A DNA stretch of 64,000 bases. It comes from Solirubrobacter deserti (GTDB lineage: Bacteria; Actinomycetota; Thermoleophilia; Solirubrobacterales; Solirubrobacteraceae). The translations under genes and the position numbers were made by a program. The DNA lies in assembly GCF_003344625.1 (NCBI RefSeq), contig NZ_QPKJ02000006.1, forward strand, positions 703,892-767,891, in the 5' to 3' direction. Shown here piece after piece: positions 55,167-63,298 of the stretch. Positions within the stretch are counted from its first letter, which is position 1, and every line of letters starts with the position of its first letter. The notes below the pieces were generated by a model. The model was not told the origin of the DNA, searched no databases, and saw only the letters and a program-made list of their open reading frames with translations.

Positions 55167-57085
55167 GGCGACACCCGCTTGCTCGTGGTCACGCGGTTGC
55201 CGGCCTTGTCGGTCGCGCGCACGGTGACCGTGAACGGGCCGCCGCCGGCGTAGCGGTGCGAAGCCGTGCGGCGGCCGCTGGAGCGCTTGCCGTCGCCCCA
55301 GCGAATGCTGACGGTCCCGTTGTCGACGCCGCTCGTGCTCGAGCGGGCGCCGTCGCTCACCGTGACCTGGACGAGCCGGTTGCGGAAGCGCTGGACGCGC
55401 ACGCGCGGCTTGCGGCGGTCCAGCTTGAGCTCGGCCGGGCGGCTCGTGGTCTCCTGCCCGCCGGCGTCCTCGGCGATCACCTGGACGACCTGCACGCCGT
55501 CGTCGAGGTTGCGTGAGCGCAGCGCGAGCTTGGTCCGGGTGAGGTTCTCGGCCACCGTGTCGTCGTCGACGGTCACGGCGTACTTGACGCCGCCGATCGC
55601 GTGCGCGGGGACCTCCCACTGGAGCTCGGGCACGGTGCGCACCCAGTCCACGGGCGTCTGGACGGCGAACGGGTCGGGCGGCGCGTCGACGACGACCGCG
55701 GCGATCTGCGGGCCGCTCTCGGGACCCTGCGCCCAGCCGACGATCGCGTCGCCGAGGCCGGAGCCCGCGAGGGCGAAGCCGGACACGATCCCGCCCACCG
55801 GGGCGGTCAGCGCCTGAGCGGTGGGGACGCCGTCCGAGCGGCGCTCGCTGACGCCGATGCCGCCGGCGCCGCCGCGGCGGACCTGCCAGGCGGCGACGGA
55901 CGCGCCGGAGGCGGCGAGATCGACGACGGGCGTGCCGGGGATGCTGGTGCGGCCGTCGTCGAGCCGCTCGGGCGGGTTCACGGTGCGGTCGTCGGCGCCC
56001 ACGAGCACGCTGCGCTGGCCGAGTCCGAACACGGTCGCCGTGTCCCCCACCCGGTCCACGGCCACGGACGGCGGCCCCACCGCGGCGGGGGCGGCCGCGC
56101 CGGCGCCGTCGACGATCCGCGGCGCGCCGAATCTGGCGGCGTCGGGCGAGGAGACCTCGGGGATCGTCGCGAGCATGATCCGCGGGCCGGGCAGCGGGCC
56201 GCCGGGCGCGGCGAGCTGGCGGTAGGCGATCGCGCCCTGGCCGAAGCCGGCGGTGTCGAGCGAGAACTGGTCCACGCCCGCGCGCAGCGGCTGCTCCTCC
56301 CACGTCGCGGGCGACACCAGCGTGGCAATGCCGACCTGGCCCGAACCGAAGATGCGGCGCGCCCAGACGCGATCGACGAACTGGTCGTCCGGCTCCTGCC
56401 AGGCGAGCAGGCCGTTGCCCTGCACGTCGATGGTCAGGCGCGGCGTCGCGCCCGCGGCGGGCAGCCGCAGCGGCGCGGCGGTGTTGCGGTTCAGCGGGAA
56501 GCCGAAGCCCGACCACAGCGCGCCGTCGTAGCGCGCGCCCCGCAGCTCGCCGCGCGCGTAGCCCGGCGGGTCGGCGGCGCCGGGCACCTGCATCGCGAGG
56601 TAGCTGATGAACGCGTTGCCGCTCGGCGCCATCGCGATCGACGGCCAGGTGCCCGTCGACTCGCCGACGTTGAGGTCGATCGGTACGGGCGGCTGGAAGC
56701 GGCGCGCGCCCGGGTCCAGCGCGGCGGAGTACAGGCGGTCGGTCGACGGGCCGTACTCCTGCACCCAGGCGACGACGAGCCGGCCCCCGTTGCCGGCGCC
56801 GATGGCCGGCCACGACGAGTCGAAGCGCTGGCCGTTGTCGACGCGCTGCGGTGCGCGCCAGCCGCCCCGGCTGTCGAACTGCGCGGCGAAGATGTGGATG
56901 CGGCCGTCGACGCGCTTGCGGTAGACGACCCCGCCCGTCCCGTCCGGCGCCATCGCGACCCCCCCGAAGTCGACGATCTCGGCCGACGGACCGTCGATGG
57001 GGGTCAGTGAGGAGATGCTCGCGCGCGCCGTGCCGGGAAGGCACGCCGCGCCCAGCAGCAAGACGAACGACACAAGCAGGCGCAC
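55163..57085 (-). CDS. Secreted repeat protein with PKD/Ig-like C-terminus
   Basis: A 640-residue exported protein starting at GTG 57083-57085; signal peptide LLVSFVLLLGAACLPGTARA. The body has recurring beta segments (GGRLVVAWVQEYGP; GNAFISYLAMQVPG; GNGLLAWQEPDDQ; GASVAAWQVRRGG; GDAIVGWAQGPESG), consistent with a propeller. The last 150 residues contain Ig/PKD-like strands, including GGGPFTVTVRATDKAGNRVT. It is the first gene of the minus-strand cluster and diverges from pstS2 across a 94-bp region with a palindrome. Confidence 0.8.
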   Translation of the reverse strand: MRLLVSFVLLLGAACLPGTARASISSLTPIDGPSAEIVDFGGVAMAPDGTGGVVYRKRVDGRIHIFAAQFDSRGGWRAPQRVDNGQRFDSSWPAIGAGNGGRLVVAWVQEYGPSTDRLYSAALDPGARRFQPPVPIDLNVGESTGTWPSIAMAPSGNAFISYLAMQVPGAADPPGYARGELRGARYDGALWSGFGFPLNRNTAAPLRLPAAGATPRLTIDVQGNGLLAWQEPDDQFVDRVWARRIFGSGQVGIATLVSPATWEEQPLRAGVDQFSLDTAGFGQGAIAYRQLAAPGGPLPGPRIMLATIPEVSSPDAARFGAPRIVDGAGAAAPAAVGPPSVAVDRVGDTATVFGLGQRSVLVGADDRTVNPPERLDDGRTSIPGTPVVDLAASGASVAAWQVRRGGAGGIGVSERRSDGVPTAQALTAPVGGIVSGFALAGSGLGDAIVGWAQGPESGPQIAAVVVDAPPDPFAVQTPVDWVRTVPELQWEVPAHAIGGVKYAVTVDDDTVAENLTRTKLALRSRNLDDGVQVVQVIAEDAGGQETTSRPAELKLDRRKPRVRVQRFRNRLVQVTVSDGARSSTSGVDNGTVSIRWGDGKRSSGRRTASHRYAGGGPFTVTVRATDKAGNRVTTSKRVSP

Positions 57086-57121
57086 CAGGCCGAACCTATG
57101 GCGAAGACATCACGCAATGGA

Positions 57122-57149
57122 CCGTCTTTCACGAGATGAGCACATCTCG
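57122..57149. promoter_or_regulatory. Divergent control region: palindrome and two Pho-like units
   Basis: CGAGATG-AGCA-CATCTCG (57132-57149) is a perfect 7-bp inverted repeat centred between the divergent propeller and pstS2 genes. Overlapping it on the minus strand are GTGCTCATCTC and GTGAAAGACGG (57143-57122), two units with the 11-bp spacing of the other Pho boxes. A TAGGTT placed 7 bases before the propeller GTG suggests a leaderless promoter on that side. Confidence 0.42.
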
Positions 57150-57179
57150 GCCACAATCCGCCGAGAGAGTGGCGGCGCG

Positions 57180-57986
57180 ATGAAGCGCTCCCGTCTCCTG
57201 CTGCTCGCCGCCGGCACTCTCGCCGCGGCCACGTTCCCGACCGCTGCCCACGCCCAGTCGAAGATCCTCATGAGCGGATCGACCTCGGTCTACCCGCTCA
57301 CGGCTGATCTCATCAAGGCGTACAAGAAGAACAACCCCAACACGAGGTTCACCGTCTCCCAGGGCGGCTCGGACGTCGGCATCGGGGACGTCGCGCGCAA
57401 GCGCGTGAACATCGGTATGTCCTCGCGTGACCAGCAGTCCGGTGACCCGGGCGGGCTGAACTTCTACAAGATCGCGCGCGACGGCGTGTGCATCGCGACG
57501 CACCCCGACAACAACCTCGCGAACCTGTCCCAGCAGAACGTGCAGGACATCTTCTCGGGCAAGGTCCGCCGCTGGCAGGACGTGCCCGGTGCGAAGGTCA
57601 CGGGCCCGATCAACCTGAACGTCCGTACGCAGGCCTCCGGTACCCAGGACGCGTTCCGCAACATCTTCATGGGCCCGTCGCTGAACGTGACGCCGAGCGC
57701 CTCCCAGAAGGCGTCCAACGGTCTCGTCCAGACCGCGATCCGCAGCGACCGCAACGCGATCGGCTACCTCGACGTCAACTTCACCCAGGGCACCTACCCC
57801 GTGCCGTACAAGGGCGTCGCGTGCAACCTGCGCAACGCCAAGTCGGGCCAGTACCCCGGCGTCCGTAACTTCTGGTTCGTCACGGTCGGCCCCGCCAAGG
57901 GCGAGGTCAAGAAGTTCATCGACTTCGCGCGCTCTTCCTCGACGCAGAGCAGCGTCGTCGCGAAGAAGTACGTGCCGTACCGGTAG
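57180..57986 (+). CDS. Second PstS-type phosphate-binding protein
   Basis: A 268-residue exported binding protein of the short PstS type. Signal peptide LLLLAAGTLAAATFPTAAHA without a lipobox, so it is released or wall-held. Binding marks: MSGSTSVYPLTADLIKAY, VSQGGSDVGIGDVA, NIGMSSRDQQSGD and VRTQASGTQDAFRNIF. The usual GSGTG loop reads GSDVG here, so affinity or ligand may differ. It begins the plus-strand operon and its stop overlaps the pstC2 GTG by one base. Confidence 0.9.
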   Translation: MKRSRLLLLAAGTLAAATFPTAAHAQSKILMSGSTSVYPLTADLIKAYKKNNPNTRFTVSQGGSDVGIGDVARKRVNIGMSSRDQQSGDPGGLNFYKIARDGVCIATHPDNNLANLSQQNVQDIFSGKVRRWQDVPGAKVTGPINLNVRTQASGTQDAFRNIFMGPSLNVTPSASQKASNGLVQTAIRSDRNAIGYLDVNFTQGTYPVPYKGVACNLRNAKSGQYPGVRNFWFVTVGPAKGEVKKFIDFARSSSTQSSVVAKKYVPYR

Positions 57987-58942
57987 TGAGCGGCTGGTGG
58001 TCTGACCGGCGCGTCGGACCGGCGCTCGGCAGCGCGGGCGTGCTCGTGCTGGCGATCATCGCGGGGATGACGGTCTACGTCTTGCGAGAGGCGTGGCCGT
58101 CGTTCTCCGCCAACGGCCTGGCGTGGTTCGGCACCGGCGGCGACGCCAACGTGCAGCTGGAGAACATCTTCCGCTCGGAGCCGCCGTTCGAGTACATGCT
58201 GCGGGCCTGGCCGCTGCTCTACGGGACGCTGCTGTCCTCGGGTGGCGCGGTGATCTTCGGGCTCGTCCTGTCCACGCTGACGGCCGTGTTCATCGTGGAG
58301 TTCGCGCCGCCGTCGGTGGTCCGCATCCTCGAGCCCGTCGTGCGGCTGCTCGCCGGTGTGCCGAGCGTGATCTACGGGCTGATCGGCGTGCTCGTGCTCG
58401 TGCCGTTCCTCAATGACCACCTGATCTCCACCGAGCGCAAGGAGTCGGTCTTCTACGTGATCCAGCTGACGGGTCAGAGCCTGCTCGTGGCCACGGCGCT
58501 GCTGACGATCATGATCGTGCCGATCATGATCGCGATCGCGGTCGACGCCCTGCGCTCGGTGCCGTCTTCGTGGACCGAGGGCGCGCTCGCCCTCGGTGCC
58601 AACCGCATGCGCGTGATGTGGACGATCGCGCTGCGCGCCGCGCGTCCCGCGCTGGTCGCCGGCGCCGTGCTCGCGCTGGCGCGCGCGCTGGGCGAGGCGA
58701 TCATGCTCGCGATGGTCTCGGGCGGCGTCATCTTCGCGCCCAACCCGCTCGACGGAAGCACGTTCTTCTTCGAGCCGATCCAGCCGCTCGCGGCCGCGAT
58801 CGTGCAGGGCGCCGAGGGCATCACGGTCAAGCCGTACGGGCAGACGCTGTTCGCCTTCGCCGCCGTGATCATGGTCTCCAGCGTCGGCCTCTCGATCACC
58901 GGCTGGGCCGTGCGCCGCCGGCTGCGGAGGTTCGCGGCGTGA
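57986..58942 (+). CDS. Second PstC-type permease
   Basis: A 318-residue permease with six membrane segments. PstC-like marks: VYVLREAWPSFSANGLAWF, AWPLLYGTLLSSGGAVIFGL, LLAGVPSVIYGLIGVLV and the coupling loop EGALALGANRMRVMWTIAL. An extracytoplasmic insertion with FRSEPPFEYML is present. It starts at GTG 57986 directly on the pstS2 stop. A 70-bp spacer with a small hairpin (ACCGGC-GAA-GCCGGT, 58980-58994) precedes pstA2. Confidence 0.92.
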   Translation: MSGWWSDRRVGPALGSAGVLVLAIIAGMTVYVLREAWPSFSANGLAWFGTGGDANVQLENIFRSEPPFEYMLRAWPLLYGTLLSSGGAVIFGLVLSTLTAVFIVEFAPPSVVRILEPVVRLLAGVPSVIYGLIGVLVLVPFLNDHLISTERKESVFYVIQLTGQSLLVATALLTIMIVPIMIAIAVDALRSVPSSWTEGALALGANRMRVMWTIALRAARPALVAGAVLALARALGEAIMLAMVSGGVIFAPNPLDGSTFFFEPIQPLAAAIVQGAEGITVKPYGQTLFAFAAVIMVSSVGLSITGWAVRRRLRRFAA

Positions 58943-59012
58943 GATCCGCGAAGCGATCTCTCTGCCGAACTGGCCCCGCACCGGCGAAGCCGGTCGCGGA
59001 CAGGTGGCGCCC

Positions 59013-59996
59013 GTGAGCGCGCTGGCGACACCCCCGCAGGAGCGCCCGCCGCGCCTGCGCACCGACCCGTCCGGGTCCTGGCGCGCGTGGCCGCTGCGCG
59101 ACCGCGTCCTGCTCGGCCTGTGCTGGGCGGCCGGTCTGGCGCTGATCGCGATCGCCGCGCTGATCGTCCTCTACATGCTCGTCAAGGGCGTGCAGTACCT
59201 GCGGCCCGAGCTGCTGTGGGACCGGCCCGAGGCGTCGATCGACCAGTCGCGGTCCGGCGGCTTCCTGGACCCGATCCTGGGCACGGTCCTGATCGTCGTC
59301 GGCGCGCTCGTGATCGCGGCGCCGCTCGGCGTCGCGACCGCCGTGTGGCTGACCGAGTACGGCAAGCCCAAGTGGCTCGCGCGCATGGTGGAGTCCGGCA
59401 TCGAGGTGATCGCGGGTACCCCGTCGATCGTGCTCGCGCTGTTCGGCCTCGCGTTCTTCGCGCAGGGCGGGCTCGGGTTCCTGTCGGCGACGGGCGAGGG
59501 CGGCGCCGTGTTCGGGCGCTCGCTGCTGATCTGCTGCGCCGTGCTCTCGCTGGAGGCGCTACCGCTGATCGTGGGCGCCACGCGTGAGGGCCTGCTGTCC
59601 ACGCCGCGCCACGTGCGCGAGGCGTCGTACGCGCTGGGCAAGACGCGCGCGGCGACGATCCACCGCGTGCTGCTGCCGGTCGCGCGCCCGAACATCGCGA
59701 CGGGCTGCGCGCTCGGGATGGGCCGTGTCGCCGGCGACACGGCGGTCGTGCTGCTGCTCGGCGGCGGCACGCTGCAGCTGACGACCAACGGCTCGATCCC
59801 GGGCCTGAACTATCTGCAGGGCACGGGCTCGACGCTCACGACGTACGTGTACGCGAACTCGCCCTCGGGCGAGGGCGGCGCGCCCGAGAAGGCGTACGCG
59901 GCAGCGTTCCTGCTGCTGGCGCTGGTGTTGGTGTTGAACTGGGCGGTCGACCGGATCGCGCGCGGTAGCAACGAGAGGCTGGGATGGACCCGCTGA
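59013..59996 (+). CDS. Second PstA-type permease
   Basis: A 327-residue permease. PstA-like marks: YMLVKGVQYLRPELLWDRP, GGFLDPILGTVLIVVGA, VIAGTPSIVLALFGLAFF and the coupling loop [23 protein letters not shown] 59013 is preferred over GTG 59004 because AGGTGG sits 6 bases before it. It overlaps pstB2 by 13 bp. It lacks the long N-terminal extension of the first PstA. Confidence 0.92.
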   Translation: MSALATPPQERPPRLRTDPSGSWRAWPLRDRVLLGLCWAAGLALIAIAALIVLYMLVKGVQYLRPELLWDRPEASIDQSRSGGFLDPILGTVLIVVGALVIAAPLGVATAVWLTEYGKPKWLARMVESGIEVIAGTPSIVLALFGLAFFAQGGLGFLSATGEGGAVFGRSLLICCAVLSLEALPLIVGATREGLLSTPRHVREASYALGKTRAATIHRVLLPVARPNIATGCALGMGRVAGDTAVVLLLGGGTLQLTTNGSIPGLNYLQGTGSTLTTYVYANSPSGEGGAPEKAYAAAFLLLALVLVLNWAVDRIARGSNERLGWTR

Positions 59997-60865
59997 TGCC
60001 CCCGCCGCCGATCCGGCGGATCGTCGTCGACGCGCCGCACGTGGTCGTGCCGGCGCCGGAGCCCGAGACCAACGGCGCCGTCCGGATGCGCCCGCGCGTC
60101 ACGACCGACGTGGTCGAGCGCATGCGCGTCGAGGAGCTCACAATCACCTACGGCCCGAAGGTCGCCGTCAACGGCGTCAACCTGCCCGTCCACCAGGGCG
60201 AGGTGCTGGCGCTGATCGGCCCGTCGGGCTGCGGCAAGACGACCTTGCTGCGGTCGCTGAACCGGCTCGTGGAGCTCACGCCGGGCGCCGCGCGCGGCGG
60301 CAAGATCGTGCTCGACGGCGACGACGTGGACGCGATCGAGGTCACCAGCCTGCGCCGGCGGATCTCGATGGTCTTCCAGCAGCCGAACCCGTTCCCGATG
60401 TCGATCTTCGACAACGTCGCCTACGCACTGCGCGAGCAAGGCTCCAAGCGCGTCAAGCGGGCGGAGCTGATGGCGCCGGTGCGCAACGCGCTCGAACGCG
60501 CGGGCCTGTGGGACGAGGTCGGCGACGACCTGGACCGGCCCGCGCTGCGCATGTCGGGCGGCCAGCAGCAGCGGCTGTGCATCGCGCGGGCGCTCGCCGC
60601 CGACCCCGAGGTGTTGTTGCTCGACGAACCGTGCTCGGCGCTCGACCCGCGCTCGACGGCCACGATCGAGGAGCTGATCCTGCAGCTGCGCGAGTCGCTC
60701 GCGGTCGTGATCGTCACGCACAACCTGCAGCAGGCGTACCGGATCGCCGACCGGGTCGCGTTCATGTACCTGGGCGAGCTCGTCGAGTACGGGCTGGCCG
60801 AGGACGTCTTCGAGCGCCCGCAGCACACACGCACCGCCGAGTACGTGGGTGGCGCGTTCGGATGA
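59984..60865 (+). CDS. Second PstB-type ATPase
   Basis: A 293-residue ABC ATPase of the phosphate importer family. The first 45 residues are a Pro/Val-rich extension. Then Walker A IGPSGCGKTTLLRSLNRL, Q-loop SMVFQQPNPFP, signature [15 protein letters not shown], Walker B VLLLDEPCSALDP and H-loop IVTHNLQQAYRIADRV. It is coupled to a lipoprotein gene by ATGA. Confidence 0.94.
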   Translation: MDPLMPPPPIRRIVVDAPHVVVPAPEPETNGAVRMRPRVTTDVVERMRVEELTITYGPKVAVNGVNLPVHQGEVLALIGPSGCGKTTLLRSLNRLVELTPGAARGGKIVLDGDDVDAIEVTSLRRRISMVFQQPNPFPMSIFDNVAYALREQGSKRVKRAELMAPVRNALERAGLWDEVGDDLDRPALRMSGGQQQRLCIARALAADPEVLLLDEPCSALDPRSTATIEELILQLRESLAVVIVTHNLQQAYRIADRVAFMYLGELVEYGLAEDVFERPQHTRTAEYVGGAFG

Positions 60866-61578
60866 GGTGGCTCGTGGCGTGCCTGGCCCTGGTCGCGTTC
60901 GCGGGTTGCGAGTCGACCCAGGCCAAGAGCGCTCGGCTCGAGCGCCAGGCGCAGGCCGCCAAGACGGAGAAGGGGGTCGTCGTCACCCGCGACGCGCCCG
61001 AGATCGAGGTCGGCGAGGCCGCCGTGCTGCAGGACGCCAACGGCGCCGCCACGGCCGTCGAGCTGCGCAACAAGTCCGGCGCGCCGCTGGTCGGGCTGCC
61101 GATCAGCGTCTCGGTGCTCGACGCCGCCAAGAAGCCGGTCTACACCAACGACACGCCCGGCCTGGACGCGTCGCTGGTCAGCGTCCCCGCCCTGGCCGGC
61201 GGTGAGCGGCTGGTCTGGGTCAACGACCAGGTCACGCTCGCCGGCGAGGGCAAGGAGGTCACCGCGCGCGTCGGCACCGGCGGCAAGCCCGGCCCGCCCG
61301 AGCTGCCCGAGATGGAGATCACCGGGTTGAAGGTGACCACCGACGTCGGCGGCAGCGCCACCGGCGTCGGCACCGTCCACAACCGCTCGGACGTCCTCCA
61401 GCGCCGCCTGGTCGTGTTCGTCGCCGCCCGCAAGGCCGACCGCGTCGTCGCCGCCGGCCGCGCCATCGTCGAGCAGCTCCCTGCGGGCAAGTCCGCGAAC
61501 TTCACCGCCTTCCTCATCGGCGACGCGGCGGGAGCCGAGCTCTCCGCCGCGGCGCCCCCGACCATCGTCACGCCGTAA
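60862..61578 (+). CDS. Lipoprotein of the second pst operon
   Basis: A 238-residue lipoprotein (LVAFAGCEST lipobox). A helical charged stretch (AKSARLERQAQAAKTEK) is followed by two beta-sandwich-like halves: VELRNKSGAPLVGLPISVSV and GVGTVHNRSDVLQRRLVVFV, the pattern of FxLYD/DUF-type Ig-like domains. It has no close family name I can give. Overlap with pstB2 suggests it works with the second transporter at the membrane surface. Confidence 0.75.
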   Translation: MRWLVACLALVAFAGCESTQAKSARLERQAQAAKTEKGVVVTRDAPEIEVGEAAVLQDANGAATAVELRNKSGAPLVGLPISVSVLDAAKKPVYTNDTPGLDASLVSVPALAGGERLVWVNDQVTLAGEGKEVTARVGTGGKPGPPELPEMEITGLKVTTDVGGSATGVGTVHNRSDVLQRRLVVFVAARKADRVVAAGRAIVEQLPAGKSANFTAFLIGDAAGAELSAAAPPTIVTP

Positions 61579-61588
61579 GGACCCCGCG

Positions 61589-62716
61589 ATGCAACACACC
61601 GCCCCACCCACTCCGCACGACGCGCCGACGGCCGAGTTCGCACCGGTCGGCGCCGCTTCGCCGCCGCACGGGGCGGCGGCGCCCCACGCCGTCCCCGCCA
61701 CCGGGCAGTACGCGGCGGCGACCCCGGTCACCGTGCAGTACGGCGCGGCGGCCTTCGGCTCGGTCCCGGCGCACGCTCCCGTCGCGTCCGCCCCGGCCGA
61801 CGAGGCCGGATTCTTCGCGCCGCGCCTCGGCCCCGACGGCGAGCCGTGCGCGAGCTGCGGCGCGCCGCTCGCGGCTGACCAGCGCTACTGCCTGAACTGC
61901 GGTGAGCGCCGCGCCGCCACGCGCGTGCCGTTCCCGGCCGCCGTCGCGCCGCAGCCGACCGCTACCACGGTCACGCACTCCACGCTGCCGGTGCGCCGGT
62001 CGCTCCCGCCGATGCCGATCTGGACGGGTCTGGCCGGCGTGGCGGCGGTCAGCCTCGGCATCCTCGCGGGCGTCGTGCTCATGAACGCGCGCGACGACGA
62101 CCCGGTCACGGTGGCCGCCACGCCGACGCCGACCGCGTCCGTCGCCGCGGCGCCGCCCCCGGCGCAGTCGACGCCCGCGCCGGAAGCCGCGCCCGCGACC
62201 TTCACGCCGGACTGGCCCGCAGGCACCGACGGCTGGACGGTCCAGCTGCGGACGCTGCCCAAGGACGGCACGACGCCGGACGCCGTCGCCGCGGCCAAGA
62301 ACGAGGCGTCGACGCAGGGCGCCGCCGACGTCGGCGCGCTCGACTCGGACTCCTATCCGTCGCTGGACCCGGGCCAGTACGTCATCTACTCGACGGTCTC
62401 CACCAGCCAGGCGGACGCCGAGTCGATCCTCGACGGCATCAAGGCCAACTTCCCGGACGCGAAGGTCGTCGAGGTCTCCCAGACTCCGGGCGGCGGCACC
62501 GGCGACGACAACACCACCGAGGACAGCGGCGACACCGGTGACTCCCCTCCCCCGACGAGCGACGAGGCGCTCAAGGAGAAGGAGCAGACGCAGACGCCGG
62601 AGGAGGCGCAGAAGAAGCTGCGCGACGCGCCGGACGAGCAGGCGACCGAGGGCGGCGAGCTGCCCGAGGCCGACGGCGGCGAGCCGGGCGGCGGCACGGA
62701 GGCGACGGAGTTCTGA
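61589..62716 (+). CDS. Zinc-ribbon membrane protein with SPOR-like domain
   Basis: A 375-residue protein. The cytoplasmic N-terminus is a Pro/Ala linker and a zinc ribbon (CASCGAPLAADQRYCLNCGERR, two CxxC pairs near 85-107). One membrane helix (GLAGVAAVSLGILAGVVLM, about 148-166) leads to an external Thr/Pro linker and a domain with GWTVQLRTLPKDG and SYPSLDPGQYVIYS, which resembles a SPOR peptidoglycan-binding fold (SPOR proteins bind denuded glycan strands). The tail is acidic (DDNTTEDSGDTGD). It starts 10 bp after the lipoprotein gene and overlaps the next start. Confidence 0.72.
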   Translation: MQHTAPPTPHDAPTAEFAPVGAASPPHGAAAPHAVPATGQYAAATPVTVQYGAAAFGSVPAHAPVASAPADEAGFFAPRLGPDGEPCASCGAPLAADQRYCLNCGERRAATRVPFPAAVAPQPTATTVTHSTLPVRRSLPPMPIWTGLAGVAAVSLGILAGVVLMNARDDDPVTVAATPTPTASVAAAPPPAQSTPAPEAAPATFTPDWPAGTDGWTVQLRTLPKDGTTPDAVAAAKNEASTQGAADVGALDSDSYPSLDPGQYVIYSTVSTSQADAESILDGIKANFPDAKVVEVSQTPGGGTGDDNTTEDSGDTGDSPPPTSDEALKEKEQTQTPEEAQKKLRDAPDEQATEGGELPEADGGEPGGGTEATEF

Positions 62717-63075
62717 TGAAGCTGCGCGGCCGCACCTACGTCCCCGACCCTCAGCCGCTGCCGCCCGGCGGCGGCCGCTCGGTGAGCCCCGCCGAGCTCA
62801 ACGAGCGCCGGCGCCGACTCGAGCGCGAGTTCGCCGAGCTGCAGTTCGACCTCGGCGGGCTCGCCTACGAGATGGCGATCCGCGACCACTTTCGCGTCGA
62901 CCTGCTCGTGCGCCACGCGGCGCGGCTGCAGGCGCTCGACGCCGAGCTCGGCGCCGTCGAGCGGCTCGCCCGCATGGACGAGGGCGGCGCCGCGGGCACG
63001 TGCCCGAACTGCGACGCGCTGTACCCGCGCGGCGCGGCGTTCTGCTCGCAGTGCGCGCATCCGCTGATGCGATGA
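62716..63075 (+). CDS. Small coiled-coil zinc-ribbon protein
   Basis: A 119-residue soluble protein. A helical, charged middle (NERRRRLEREFAELQFDLGG and HAARLQALDAELGAVERLAR) fits a coiled coil, and the C-terminus is a zinc ribbon with CPNCDALYPRGAAFCSQC. It shares the double-zinc-ribbon theme with the upstream membrane protein and overlaps its stop (TGATG). Role unknown; an adapter between the two ribbons is possible. Confidence 0.75.
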   Translation: MKLRGRTYVPDPQPLPPGGGRSVSPAELNERRRRLEREFAELQFDLGGLAYEMAIRDHFRVDLLVRHAARLQALDAELGAVERLARMDEGGAAGTCPNCDALYPRGAAFCSQCAHPLMR

Positions 63076-63089
63076 CCCCGTTAGGGGAG

Positions 63090-63141
63090 CCCCCGGGCCC
63101 GACGCGGCGAGGAGAGAGAGGAACCGCGCCTGGCCCGGGGG
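63090..63141 (+). terminator. Two-tier stem-loop after the second pst operon
   Basis: CCCCCGGGCC (63090-63099) pairs with GGCCCGGGGG (63132-63141); inside it CGCGG (63103-63107) pairs with CCGCG (63124-63128), leaving a purine-rich apical loop with GGAGAGAGAGG. It lies 15 bp after the last operon gene. Termination or mRNA protection is the simplest reading; no T-run is present. Confidence 0.4.
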
Positions 63142-63180
63142 GTGCTACCTGGCGCGCCGCTCCGGCTGCGCCGCGGCACA

Positions 63181-63264
63181 GTGAACCTCGCGTGTGGGAA
63201 GTGGCCGTGACCAGCTTGTGAATTGTTCATCGGACCTTCGCCGTGAAGAGTTTGTGAACGCCCT
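63181..63264 (+). promoter_or_regulatory. Three pairs of 11-bp Pho-type repeats before DUF47 gene
   Basis: Pairs in register: GTGAACCTCGC-GTGTGGGAAGT (63181-63202), GTGACCAGCTT-GTGAATTGTTC (63207-63228), GTGAAGAGTTT-GTGAACGCCCT (63243-63264). This is the densest cluster in the window. A TACGGT 6 bases before the GTG start could be the -10 of a leaderless transcript activated from here. Confidence 0.75.
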
Positions 63265-63298
63265 CGGCACGGCCCGGTGACCGCTGTACGGTCGGTTC

